DNA from: Enterocloster asparagiformis
GTDB taxonomy: Bacteria > Bacillota > Clostridia > Lachnospirales > Lachnospiraceae
Assembly: GCA_018380885.1 (NCBI GenBank)
Contig: JAGZSY010000005.1
Location: 147,193-211,192 of the forward strand
Direction: 5' to 3'
Length of the DNA stretch: 64,000 nt
In this document: positions 26,727 through 34,362 of the stretch, piece by piece
Layout of the letters: every line of letters starts with the position of its first letter
Numbering within the stretch: position 1 is the first letter of the stretch
Translations under genes and position numbers: made by a program
The notes under the pieces: generated by a model
Databases searched by the model: none
Told to the model about the DNA's origin: nothing
What the model saw: only the letters and a program-made list of their open reading frames with translations

Positions 26727-27552
26727 AGTTCTCACCTCTTCTGTCCAGTCTCGCGGCCAGCGCGTTAAAGCCCTTGATCACGGCCAGCGTCACAATAATC
26801 ATGATAAACGCGATCACCGAGGCCCCGGTCCAGTCGCTGACGGACATGGCCCGCTGGTAAATCAATGTCGCCATCACCATGTTGGAGTTTCCACCCAGCA
26901 GCTGGGGTGTGGTGTAGGCGGTCAGCGTCCCCGTGAACACCAGGATACCGCCCACGATGATGCCCGGCAGGCTCATGGGAAATACCACCTTCATAAACGC
27001 TTCCATCCGGGCCGCGCCCAGGCTCTGAGCCGCCTCCATCATGTCGTCGTCGATGTTCTCCATCACGCCGGTCACAGTCACGATCATCAGCGGAAGAAAT
27101 AAGTAGATGGAACCGATGATGATGGCGAAATCCGTGTACAGCAGCTTCATGGGCTTGTCCACCACATTCAGAGCCGTCAGAAGCCGGTTGACGATCCCGT
27201 TGCTGCCCAGAATGTTGATCCATGCAAAGCTGCGGATCACGGAGTTGGTCATCATAGGGAAAATAGAAGCGGCCAGCAACAGCCCTCTCCACTTCTTGTG
27301 GCAGCGGCTGATAAAGTACGCGGTGGGGATTCCGCCCACCATACAGACCGCTGTGGTGATCACCGCGATTTTCACCGTGCGCAGGAATATTTTCAGATAA
27401 TACTCATCCTTGAAAAATTCCACGTAGGACTGAAATGGGTAACCTCCGGAAAAAATACTCGGCGCCAGCACCCGCAACAGGGGGATGGCAAGGCACACCA
27501 GCAGAATAACCAGGCCGGGCACCAGCATGATCCATGCACTGCTCTTCTTCAT
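26719..27552 (-). CDS. ABC transporter permease (PotB-like)
   Basis: 277 residues with six membrane segments; the first is 'AWIMLVPGLVILLVCLAIPL'. The EAA loop is 'MEAAQSLGAARMEAFMKVVF' (about residues 165-185). GGAG lies 10 bases before the ATG; a GTG three codons earlier sits too close to it. First gene of the operon potB-potC-potA-binding protein-ade-amidohydrolase, with a near-consensus promoter upstream and a LysR gene facing away. Confidence 0.9.
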   Translation of the reverse strand: MKKSSAWIMLVPGLVILLVCLAIPLLRVLAPSIFSGGYPFQSYVEFFKDEYYLKIFLRTVKIAVITTAVCMVGGIPTAYFISRCHKKWRGLLLAASIFPMMTNSVIRSFAWINILGSNGIVNRLLTALNVVDKPMKLLYTDFAIIIGSIYLFLPLMIVTVTGVMENIDDDMMEAAQSLGAARMEAFMKVVFPMSLPGIIVGGILVFTGTLTAYTTPQLLGGNSNMVMATLIYQRAMSVSDWTGASVIAFIMIIVTLAVIKGFNALAARLDRRGENYA

Positions 27553-27613
27553 GATTTTCACACTCCATGCTGTTAAATATTTATTAATCTTCCTTATTTA
27601 ACTGTTTACTATT

Positions 27614-27642
27614 ATTATAAAAAGTAATATAATAGACGTCAA
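27614..27642 (-). promoter_or_regulatory. Promoter of the Pot-like/deaminase operon
   Basis: Minus strand: -35 TTGACG (27642-27637), 17-base spacer, -10 TATAAT (27619-27614). Just upstream lies ATATA-N7-TATAT (27643-27659), a dyad placed where a LysR activator would bind. The region 27562-27806 is otherwise AT-rich with no gene. Confidence 0.8.
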
Positions 27643-27806
27643 ATATATAAATTCTATATTTTTTATGCAGTAAAGCTATTTGAGGCTGCTTATTTACAGT
27701 TTCTGCAAAAATATGGGTGTTTTTGTAAAATCTCGTCGTTATCTGGGCCCCCAATTTCTCCGGTCCCCGACGTGCGCCTCCCGCCCCGGCAGAAAGGAGC
27801 ATTTCC

Positions 27807-28733
27807 ATGGAATTAAAAGAAGCACGCTATATACTGGCCATCGCCAGGCACAAGAGCATCGGCAAAGCCGCCGAGTCCCTGTTCATCTCCCAGCCCTCCC
27901 TGAGCAAATACTTAAAGAACCTGGAGGACCGCCTGGGCGCTCCGCTTTTTAACCGCAGGGACAGCGGCTATTTTCCCACCTACCTGGGCGAGCGCTACCT
28001 GCACTACGCGGAGCGCATCGTGGCCTGCGGCGACGAGTGGAACCGTGAGTACGACGACATCTCCCACCGGGAGCGGGGCCGTCTAAACATCGCCATCCCC
28101 ATCATGCTGGGCAGCACCCTGATCCAGCCCACCCTGACGGAATTCCACAGCCGCTATCCATACGTGACCATGAACATCATGGAGGAGGTAAACTTTGTGG
28201 CCGAAACCAGCTTAAAAAGCCACAGCACCGACCTCACCTTTTATAATGTCCACGAGTTTCCAAAATTATTGGACTATCAGGTTCTGAGGGAGGAAGAAAT
28301 TGTGCTGATCCTCCCGTCCGGCCATCCGCTGGCGGAAAAAGCGCAGCCAAAGCCCGGTTTCCGCCACCCTTGGATCGACTTAGCGCTGCTGTCCGAAGAA
28401 AACTTCATTCTGCTCTACCCGGACCAGAATACCGGCGGGATCGCCCTGAACCTGTTTGGGGAATACGGCATAAATCCCCCGGCGCTCCTTCACACCCGCA
28501 ACAGCGAGATGTCCATCAAGCTGGCCATGGACGGTCTGGGAGCCGCCTTCGCCCCCGAGAGCTATTTCCGCCAGGTTGCCCGCGAGCACCAGGTGGGCGC
28601 CCTCTGCCTCTCCGTGGGCGCCAGGCCGGTGCTGACCACCACCATCGCCGCCTATCAGAAAAACCGGTACCTGCCGCAGCATGTGAAGGATTATATTGAG
28701 ATTGTGCGGGATTACTGCGCAAATATCTTATAA
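27807..28733 (+). CDS. LysR-family transcriptional regulator
   Basis: 308 residues, standard length. The HTH is 'HKSIGKAAESLFISQPSLSK' (about residues 14-33) followed by the LysR signature 'LEDRLGAPLFNRR'. The remaining ~220 residues are the substrate-binding fold that senses the inducer ('IAIPIMLGSTLIQPTLTEF'). AAAGGAG lies 8 bases before the ATG. It is transcribed away from the Pot-like operon with a shared 255-base control region, the normal layout for a LysR protein and its target. The inducer is unknown; a purine base or its deaminated product would fit the operon. Confidence 0.93.
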   Translation: MELKEARYILAIARHKSIGKAAESLFISQPSLSKYLKNLEDRLGAPLFNRRDSGYFPTYLGERYLHYAERIVACGDEWNREYDDISHRERGRLNIAIPIMLGSTLIQPTLTEFHSRYPYVTMNIMEEVNFVAETSLKSHSTDLTFYNVHEFPKLLDYQVLREEEIVLILPSGHPLAEKAQPKPGFRHPWIDLALLSEENFILLYPDQNTGGIALNLFGEYGINPPALLHTRNSEMSIKLAMDGLGAAFAPESYFRQVAREHQVGALCLSVGARPVLTTTIAAYQKNRYLPQHVKDYIEIVRDYCANIL

Positions 28734-28754
28734 ACTGATGCCGTGAAAACGTTA

Positions 28755-28792
28755 AAAGGCCTTCCGGACCATATTTCATCCGGAAGGCCTTT
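28755..28792. terminator. Bidirectional terminator between lysR and the 5'-nucleotidase gene
   Basis: A perfect 14-bp stem, AAAGGCCTTCCGGA / TCCGGAAGGCCTTT, has a 10-base loop and lies between converging genes. The stem ends in A and T runs. Confidence 0.9.
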
Positions 28793-28812
28793 GACTTATG
28801 TATACAATATTC

Positions 28813-30639
28813 TTACTGAATGGTAATCCGTCCCTGCCCTGCAGGGTTGGCGTACTCTGCGCCCACGTTTCCTCCCAGCCGTTTGATATACCCGGCCAGG
28901 ATATCCACGTCCACCATCACCTCGTCCTTCAGCACATTGCTGTCCTTGAACATAGCCATGCCGTCGCCGCCGGACTTCAGCATGTAATTGTGGGAAGCCA
29001 CGGTGTAGGTACCCGCCGGGTCAAGCGGCTGTCCGCCCACCATGATGTCCTTCACCCGGTATGCGCCGCTTACGCCGGTGAAATTGCCCTTGTCGTCCAG
29101 CGTCACGCTGGATTTCACGGAGGTGTCGATGGTGTAGGTCATACCGGACACCTGAAGGAACCCGCCGTTTTCCTCCGGGCAGTTTCTGGATGCCATTTCC
29201 AGCGCGTCCTTGATCTGCTGCCCCTTCACTTCCACCACGCAGCCCATATTGCCAAAGGGGAACACGGCCAGGGCGTCGTTGAAGGTAATGTTTCCGGCCT
29301 TTATTCCGGTCCGCACGCCGCCGCCGTTGGACAAGCCGATATCCGCGCCCAGCATCACCCGGTAAGCGTCTGCCGCCAGATCGCCCATGTTCGTCTCAGC
29401 GCTTCTGACCGCCCGCTCTCCCGTGGCCGCATTGTTCACCGTCAGCTCTGCATCCGTGTGTCCAATCACTGTCTTTAACGTCTCGTCGTACTTCGCCTGA
29501 ATATTCTTAATCAGCTGGTTGGTCCCGAAGTCCAGCGCCTTGCCGTCCTCCACCACGCAGCTGCCGGGAATCACAATGCTCAGCCCCACAGGCAGCACGT
29601 TGGGATCGCTCAGCTTGTTCAGATTGTGGTTGTAAATGTCGATCCACCGGTTCTGGTCGCCGAGTTCTCTTGCGGCAATCCTGCTGAGGGAGTCGTTTTT
29701 CTGCACCGTATAATCCCTGGCCGTGTCCTGGGCCGGAACCTTGTCCACCAGCTCGGTGGTGATGGTTCCGTCCGTGCGGATTGTCAGCTTGCCGATATTC
29801 TTTAACTTGGTGCCGGTCTGGGTCAGCGGCACGTCCTTTCCATCCGCATTTTTCACAGTCTTGCCCGGCACCGTCTCATGGGAATGGCCGTCAATCACCG
29901 CGTCGATTCCCCTGGTATTTTTAACGATGTTGTCGGAGCTCCAGCGGTCCGTGGTGCCGTTCTCGCCCAGATGACCCACCAGAATCACGTAGTCGGCTCC
30001 AGCGCCCTTGGCCGCGTCCACTGTGGCCTGAATCTGATTGTACAGGCCCTGGCCGCTCTCGTCCTCGCAGAATCCGTAAATATAATTTCCCTGGGAATCC
30101 TGGAAATACGCGGGCGTGGACTTGGTAAAGCTCTCCGGCGTAGTCGCGCCCACAAACGCCACCCTGGTGTCCCCATATGTAAACATCCGGTAAGGCTCAA
30201 ACACCGTGGTCCCGGCCGCCAGATTCATAAAGTTGCAGGACGTGTAGCCGCAATTCAGCTGTCCGGCCAATTCCATGAACCGCCCCATCCCATAGTCGTA
30301 CTCATGGTTCCCGGGGATGGCGAAATCATAGCCCACCTTGTTCATTATCTCGATGATATAGCCGCCGTCCGAGATTGTCCCGATGGGCGCGCCCTGAACG
30401 GCATCCCCAGCGTCAACCAGCGTCACATAGGGCGTGTCCTGCAGCATCTCCTGTTTGTAGAGCGCCAGGCCGGCGTAGCCGATGTTGTCGTCCACACCGC
30501 AGTGTACGTCGTTGGTGTACAGAACTACAATGTCATGATCCGCGGCAAAGGCGGCAAAGGAACTGCCGAAGGCAAGGGACATGGTCATCAGCAGCGCCAG
30601 CCACAGAGACAGCATTCTCCGCTTCTTACTACAATTCAT
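28813..30639 (-). CDS. Secreted 5'-nucleotidase / 2',3'-cyclic phosphodiesterase with internal LysM
   Basis: 608 residues. The signal peptide is 'LSLWLALLMTMSLAFGSSFAAFAA' (about 10-33, cut near AFAA). The metallophosphatase domain (about 36-290) shows 'LYTNDVHCG', 'DAGDAVQGAP', 'PGNHEYDYG' and 'IDGHSHE', all metal ligands. The C-terminal 5'-nucleotidase domain (about 370-605) has 'GLSNGGGVRTGI' and 'FPFGNMGCVVEVKGQQI'. Between them is a LysM-like segment, 'YTVQKNDSLSRIAARELGDQ' to 'VLPVGLSIVIPG' (about 306-358), which may bind peptidoglycan. AAGGAGG lies 7 bases before the ATG; longer starts upstream lack a ribosome site. It dephosphorylates extracellular nucleotides. Monocistronic, with terminators on both sides. 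Confidence 0.93.
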   Translation of the reverse strand: MNCSKKRRMLSLWLALLMTMSLAFGSSFAAFAADHDIVVLYTNDVHCGVDDNIGYAGLALYKQEMLQDTPYVTLVDAGDAVQGAPIGTISDGGYIIEIMNKVGYDFAIPGNHEYDYGMGRFMELAGQLNCGYTSCNFMNLAAGTTVFEPYRMFTYGDTRVAFVGATTPESFTKSTPAYFQDSQGNYIYGFCEDESGQGLYNQIQATVDAAKGAGADYVILVGHLGENGTTDRWSSDNIVKNTRGIDAVIDGHSHETVPGKTVKNADGKDVPLTQTGTKLKNIGKLTIRTDGTITTELVDKVPAQDTARDYTVQKNDSLSRIAARELGDQNRWIDIYNHNLNKLSDPNVLPVGLSIVIPGSCVVEDGKALDFGTNQLIKNIQAKYDETLKTVIGHTDAELTVNNAATGERAVRSAETNMGDLAADAYRVMLGADIGLSNGGGVRTGIKAGNITFNDALAVFPFGNMGCVVEVKGQQIKDALEMASRNCPEENGGFLQVSGMTYTIDTSVKSSVTLDDKGNFTGVSGAYRVKDIMVGGQPLDPAGTYTVASHNYMLKSGGDGMAMFKDSNVLKDEVMVDVDILAGYIKRLGGNVGAEYANPAGQGRITIQ

Positions 30640-30733
30640 ACGTTTCCTCCTTTTTTGTAAAATAATATGGATAGTTGCAAATATGCCCGGCCGCAGTCTC
30701 CATGCAGCCGATCCTATACCGACAGTATAATAC

Positions 30734-30780
30734 AAAAAGCAGGAATTGTGTATTAAATTTATCACATTTTCCTGCTTTTT
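30734..30780. terminator. Terminator after the metalloprotease-like pair
   Basis: AAAAAGCAGGAA / TTCCTGCTTTTT, 12 bp perfect, with a 23-base AT-rich loop and T-runs on both strands. It starts 4 bases past the stop of the minus-strand gene. Confidence 0.88.
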
Positions 30781-30784
30781 ATAT

Positions 30785-31774
30785 TTAATTTACGCCGGCC
30801 GGTTCATCCGCCCACCGGACACTCATATTTTCAAAATATTTGAAGGTATCGCTGCAATTGTACTTGACATAATCAGGAGACATCCAATACGCCATAAGGA
30901 CCTCCGCGTAAAACTCGGTTGCCGTCCTGGCCGCATACTCTTCGCTGTCATTCCATTTAGTATCGTGAAACAGTGACTTTTCTTTTTGATAGCACGCGAT
31001 AAAGGAATTCTTGTAGGATGCGTAATCCTCATAGGAGTCCAAAACGTGAGCGACCTCGTGAAGAATGGTATTGCGCACCGTCAGGCTGGCAATATTCCCG
31101 TCCTCATCAATTCCAATATCAATCTTGCGATCATCATAATAGGTGGTGCCGGCGTACGTTTCCGACTCTCCCCGGTAAGTACCTGTGCCCGTCGCTCCGG
31201 GAATGATGCGGATTACCCACCCATCCTCCGCCATTTTGTCCAGCAGCTTTCTGGGAACATAATTCAGATAAAGCGCGCAGAGCGCCGGATAACGCCGGTC
31301 CACGCCCTCATTAAAGATGGTCAGGCCATTCTCCAGCGTCAGCTTGCCGTCCTCCTCCTCGTAGTTCATGGAAAACGCGCATTCCCGCAGCCGCCTCACC
31401 TCCTGCTGCACCGCCAGTTCTTTCATAATCTGGTCGCCTTGCTCCGTGTGCCGCCCGATTTCGTCTGAGGCCTCCTCATACATGGACAGCGCGAAGCGGT
31501 AACGCTCTTCCATTACCTGGAGCTGTCCGGTTTGTTCCGACAATTCCAGGCTCTGCTCCTCCAATGACTCCTGCTGAGCCACAAGATCATCCAGCTCATT
31601 CTCCCTGTCCTTTACGGACTGTTTTATCTGTGACAGCTCCCGCTCCGCCAGAAGAGACTCCGAATAATCCCTGTACCCTGCCGCGGCCAGGCACAGCACC
31701 GCAGCGGTCAACAGAATAATCACAATTCCCGCCGCGTACATTCCCTTAGATTTCTTCATCAACATACCACGCAT
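30785..31774 (-). CDS. Membrane-anchored coiled-coil protein with ATLF/PPEP-like zinc metalloprotease domain
   Basis: 329 residues. Order: short N-tail, one membrane helix (about 12-32), a long coiled coil (about 38-125) and an outer C-terminal domain. That domain has 'TILHEVAHVLDSYEDYASYK' with an intact HExxH (His239, Glu240, His243) and a downstream 'ATEFYAEVLMAYWMSPDYV' with Glu287/Glu291 as candidate third ligand. This spacing and the 'SYKNSFIACYQKEKSLF' stretch between resemble the anthrax-lethal-factor-like family that includes clostridial Pro-Pro endopeptidases (family recognition by eye). A GGGGA site precedes the first ATG. It overlaps the upstream paralog by 29 bases. The substrate is unknown. 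Confidence 0.75.
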   Translation of the reverse strand: MRGMLMKKSKGMYAAGIVIILLTAAVLCLAAAGYRDYSESLLAERELSQIKQSVKDRENELDDLVAQQESLEEQSLELSEQTGQLQVMEERYRFALSMYEEASDEIGRHTEQGDQIMKELAVQQEVRRLRECAFSMNYEEEDGKLTLENGLTIFNEGVDRRYPALCALYLNYVPRKLLDKMAEDGWVIRIIPGATGTGTYRGESETYAGTTYYDDRKIDIGIDEDGNIASLTVRNTILHEVAHVLDSYEDYASYKNSFIACYQKEKSLFHDTKWNDSEEYAARTATEFYAEVLMAYWMSPDYVKYNCSDTFKYFENMSVRWADEPAGVN

Positions 31775-32711
31775 CTATTCCCCATAAAATTGTCAAAATC
31801 TCTAAATCAATGTTAAACTCCGTTAAGGCTGAATCCATCAAAAATGCCCCATGAAACATTTCGGCCATAAATTCTTCCTGATCCGTCAGATGAAGCGTAG
31901 GCGACAACAGCGCCCCGCTATATTCATATCTGCGTCGATACAGCTTCTCGGCAACAACCTCATACCCCTTGTCCGCCCTATGGGAGCTGATAAAAACGTG
32001 GGCCAGGCCATGCAGAAGCTCGCGGTCCACGCAGCCTGCGTCCGCCGGCACATACAGGATTTGATTCTCCTCATCCCGCACACAGAAGGTGCGCTCCTCC
32101 GCCCGGCAGGCTATCCCTTGGGTATCCTCCAACCCCGAGTCCCTAAATACCACCGTCCAGCCGGAAAACTCATAAAAGGGCTTATCCCGGCTCTCCTCCT
32201 GAAATTTCACATATCTGTCATAGTAAAGGTTGGCCAGCTTCAGAATTTTCTGATCCCCGCTCTCGCTGACAAACCGCGGTCCTTCCGGATATGAAAATTC
32301 ATTTCCGTGAATCTCCTGCATATTCTGGAACTCATACTGGTCAAAGTCAATGAGTTGATTCCATAAATTTCCTAACTCTCCGTAGTCCTCCCCGTACAGC
32401 AGCACATTCTGCGCCGCCGGATCATCGCTGTAATAGAGCTGAATCACCTGCTCCAGGCTCTCGTCTACGCCGCGCACCACCATTTCGTACTCCTTACGGA
32501 TCTTATCGTATTCCTTCTGGGTGGATTCCCGCCTCTGATCCATTTCCTCAATCTGACCTTTTAAATCCTGAAGCTCCTGGCGTACGATTTCCGCTTCTTC
32601 CCGGTATTCCCTGCCCTTTTGAGCGCAGCCTCGGTCAAATACAAAAATACCCCCCGCTGTCAGGCACAGCGCCGTTCCCAGCGCAATTAGCCCCAGTGTC
32701 CGCTTTCTCAT
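31746..32711 (-). CDS. Membrane-anchored coiled-coil protein, degenerate paralog of the downstream metalloprotease
   Basis: 321 residues with the same plan as the next gene: a membrane helix (about 6-25), a coiled coil (about 35-90) and a C-terminal domain. Where the partner reads 'LHEVAHVLDS', this one has 'LLHGLAHVFISS' (His234, Gly235, His238), so both zinc His are kept but the catalytic Glu is Gly. The third-ligand block 'QEEFMAEMFHGAFLMD' is present. It is probably a pseudoenzyme. The two genes overlap by 29 bases and must be co-transcribed; murA upstream is separated by a terminator. No database name is recognised. Its role may be to bind, regulate or present substrate to the active twin (inference). 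Confidence 0.72.
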   Translation of the reverse strand: MRKRTLGLIALGTALCLTAGGIFVFDRGCAQKGREYREEAEIVRQELQDLKGQIEEMDQRRESTQKEYDKIRKEYEMVVRGVDESLEQVIQLYYSDDPAAQNVLLYGEDYGELGNLWNQLIDFDQYEFQNMQEIHGNEFSYPEGPRFVSESGDQKILKLANLYYDRYVKFQEESRDKPFYEFSGWTVVFRDSGLEDTQGIACRAEERTFCVRDEENQILYVPADAGCVDRELLHGLAHVFISSHRADKGYEVVAEKLYRRRYEYSGALLSPTLHLTDQEEFMAEMFHGAFLMDSALTEFNIDLEILTILWGIDAWYVDEEI

Positions 32712-32795
32712 CTGTTCTCCCCTCGCATCCGGGCCTCAGCGGATGCGTTTTGTATCATCATTTGTAACTATTTCTCAGGGTCCGCATATTTACAT

Positions 32796-32837
32796 AAAAC
32801 AGGGACTGCATATGTTACCATCTGCACTCCCTGTTTT
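32796..32837 (-). terminator. Intrinsic terminator of murA
   Basis: Minus strand: AAAACAGGGAGTGCA pairs with TGCAGTCCCTGTTTT (one mismatch), 12-base loop, ending in TTTT, 10 bases past the murA stop. Confidence 0.88.
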
Positions 32838-32846
32838 GTCACGTTC

Positions 32847-34139
32847 TTATCCGACTTTCATTTTAAATTTCTGAACCTCCCGGTCATTGTCCACGCGCTC
32901 AATCATAGCTCCCAGGCCCTGAAGCTTTTCCTCAAAGCACTCGTAGCCACGCTGGATATATCCGATCTCGTCCACAATGGTATATCCGTTTGCCGCCAGC
33001 CCTGCGATCACCAGGGCCGCTCCCGCCCGCAGGTCCGGGGCGTTGACCTGTGCGCCGGTCAAACCGGTCACTCCGTCGATCACGGCCACATTTCCCTCGA
33101 CCTTGATGTTGGTACCCATACGGGCCAGCTCATCCACGTACTTGAACCGATTCTCAAAAATACTCTCGGTCACCATGCTGGTCCCCTTGGCAAGGGCCAG
33201 GGCCACGGTCATCTGCGGCTGCATATCCGTGGGAAATCCCGGGTAGGGAAGCGTCTTAATATCCGTATGGCGCTGTGAGGGTTTGCCCACCACGCGCACC
33301 TCGTCGTCAAACTCAATCACCTCGCATCCCATCTCCATCAGCTTGGCGGTAATCGCCTCCAGATGCTTGGGGATCACGTTCTTTACCATCACGTCGCCCC
33401 GGGTCGCGGCCGCAGCGCACATAAAGGTGCCCGCCTCAATCTGATCGGGAATGATGGAATACTCCGTGCCGTGAAGCCGGTTCACACCGCGGATGCGAAT
33501 GGTATCCGTGCCGGCGCCCTTGATGTTGGCGCCCATGCTGTTTAAGAAGTTGGCCACGTCCACCACGTGGGGCTCCTTGGCCGCGTTTTCCAATATGGTC
33601 TGTCCCTCGGCCAGAGCCGCCGCCATCATAATATTGATGGTCGCTCCCACGGAGACAACGTCCAGATAAATGTGCGCGCCGACCAGATCAATAGCGTGGG
33701 CGATCACCGCCCCGAACTCGATATTCACCTCAGCTCCCAGGGCGCGAAAGCCCTTGAGGTGCTGGTCAATGGGTCTGCTGCCGATATTGCAGCCCCCCGG
33801 AAGAGGCACCTGGGCACTCTTATACTTGCCCAGCAGCGCTCCGATAAAATAGTAGGATGCGCGGATTCTGCGGATGTACTCGTCGTCCACCGCGACCTCC
33901 TGGATATTGCTGCCGTTGATCCGCACCGTGTGGCGGTCAATCCGCTCCACCCTGGCGCCGATCTCCTCAATGGCCTCCAAAAGCACGTTGATATCCCTCA
34001 CGTCCGGAAGATTGTCAATTAACACATCGTCGTCTGTCATTATCGACGCAGCCAGAATACCCAGCGCGGCATTCTTGGCTCCGCTTATGGTCACATCGCC
34101 CACCAGCGGATTCCCGCCTTTGATCACATATTGTTCCAT
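32847..34139 (-). CDS. murA: UDP-N-acetylglucosamine 1-carboxyvinyltransferase
   Basis: 430 residues. It transfers enolpyruvate from PEP to UDP-GlcNAc, the first committed step of peptidoglycan synthesis. Motifs are 'GAKNAALGILAASIMTDDD' (residues 20-38), the fosfomycin-binding Cys117 in 'VPLPGGCNIGSRPID', 'IEAGTFMCAAAATRGD' and 'GFPTDMQPQMTVALALA'. Cys at 117 predicts normal fosfomycin sensitivity of the enzyme. GAGGTG precedes the ATG; the TTG one codon earlier is ignored. It is a single-gene unit with its own promoter and terminator. Firmicutes often carry two murA copies and only this one is seen here. Confidence 0.97.
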   Translation of the reverse strand: MEQYVIKGGNPLVGDVTISGAKNAALGILAASIMTDDDVLIDNLPDVRDINVLLEAIEEIGARVERIDRHTVRINGSNIQEVAVDDEYIRRIRASYYFIGALLGKYKSAQVPLPGGCNIGSRPIDQHLKGFRALGAEVNIEFGAVIAHAIDLVGAHIYLDVVSVGATINIMMAAALAEGQTILENAAKEPHVVDVANFLNSMGANIKGAGTDTIRIRGVNRLHGTEYSIIPDQIEAGTFMCAAAATRGDVMVKNVIPKHLEAITAKLMEMGCEVIEFDDEVRVVGKPSQRHTDIKTLPYPGFPTDMQPQMTVALALAKGTSMVTESIFENRFKYVDELARMGTNIKVEGNVAVIDGVTGLTGAQVNAPDLRAGAALVIAGLAANGYTIVDEIGYIQRGYECFEEKLQGLGAMIERVDNDREVQKFKMKVG

Positions 34140-34268
34140 CAATACACCTCTATAATCAATTATACAATCCGGCCCAAATCCCCGGAGCCGCCTGTCTGTC
34201 CGGGTTTCGCCAAATCATCTAAAGAAATTCTTCAAAAAATATTCATATTTTATTTACATCTCCTTATG

Positions 34269-34296
34269 ATTATACCATAAGAATCCCATTTGTAAA
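34269..34296 (-). promoter_or_regulatory. Promoter of murA
   Basis: Minus strand: -35 TTTACA (34296-34291), 16-base spacer, -10 TATAAT (34274-34269), about 130 bases before the start codon. Confidence 0.75.
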
Positions 34297-34362
34297 GTGA
34301 AAGGCTTGTTTTTAACCGCCGTCAGGCCCGTCAAACCGCGTTTTCAGGCCGTTTTTGTCGAT

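Noticed and set aside
31746..31774. Frameshift between the two metalloprotease-like genes
   Set aside because: Each protein has its own membrane helix, coiled coil and complete C-terminal domain, so they are two genes with an overlap, not one broken gene.
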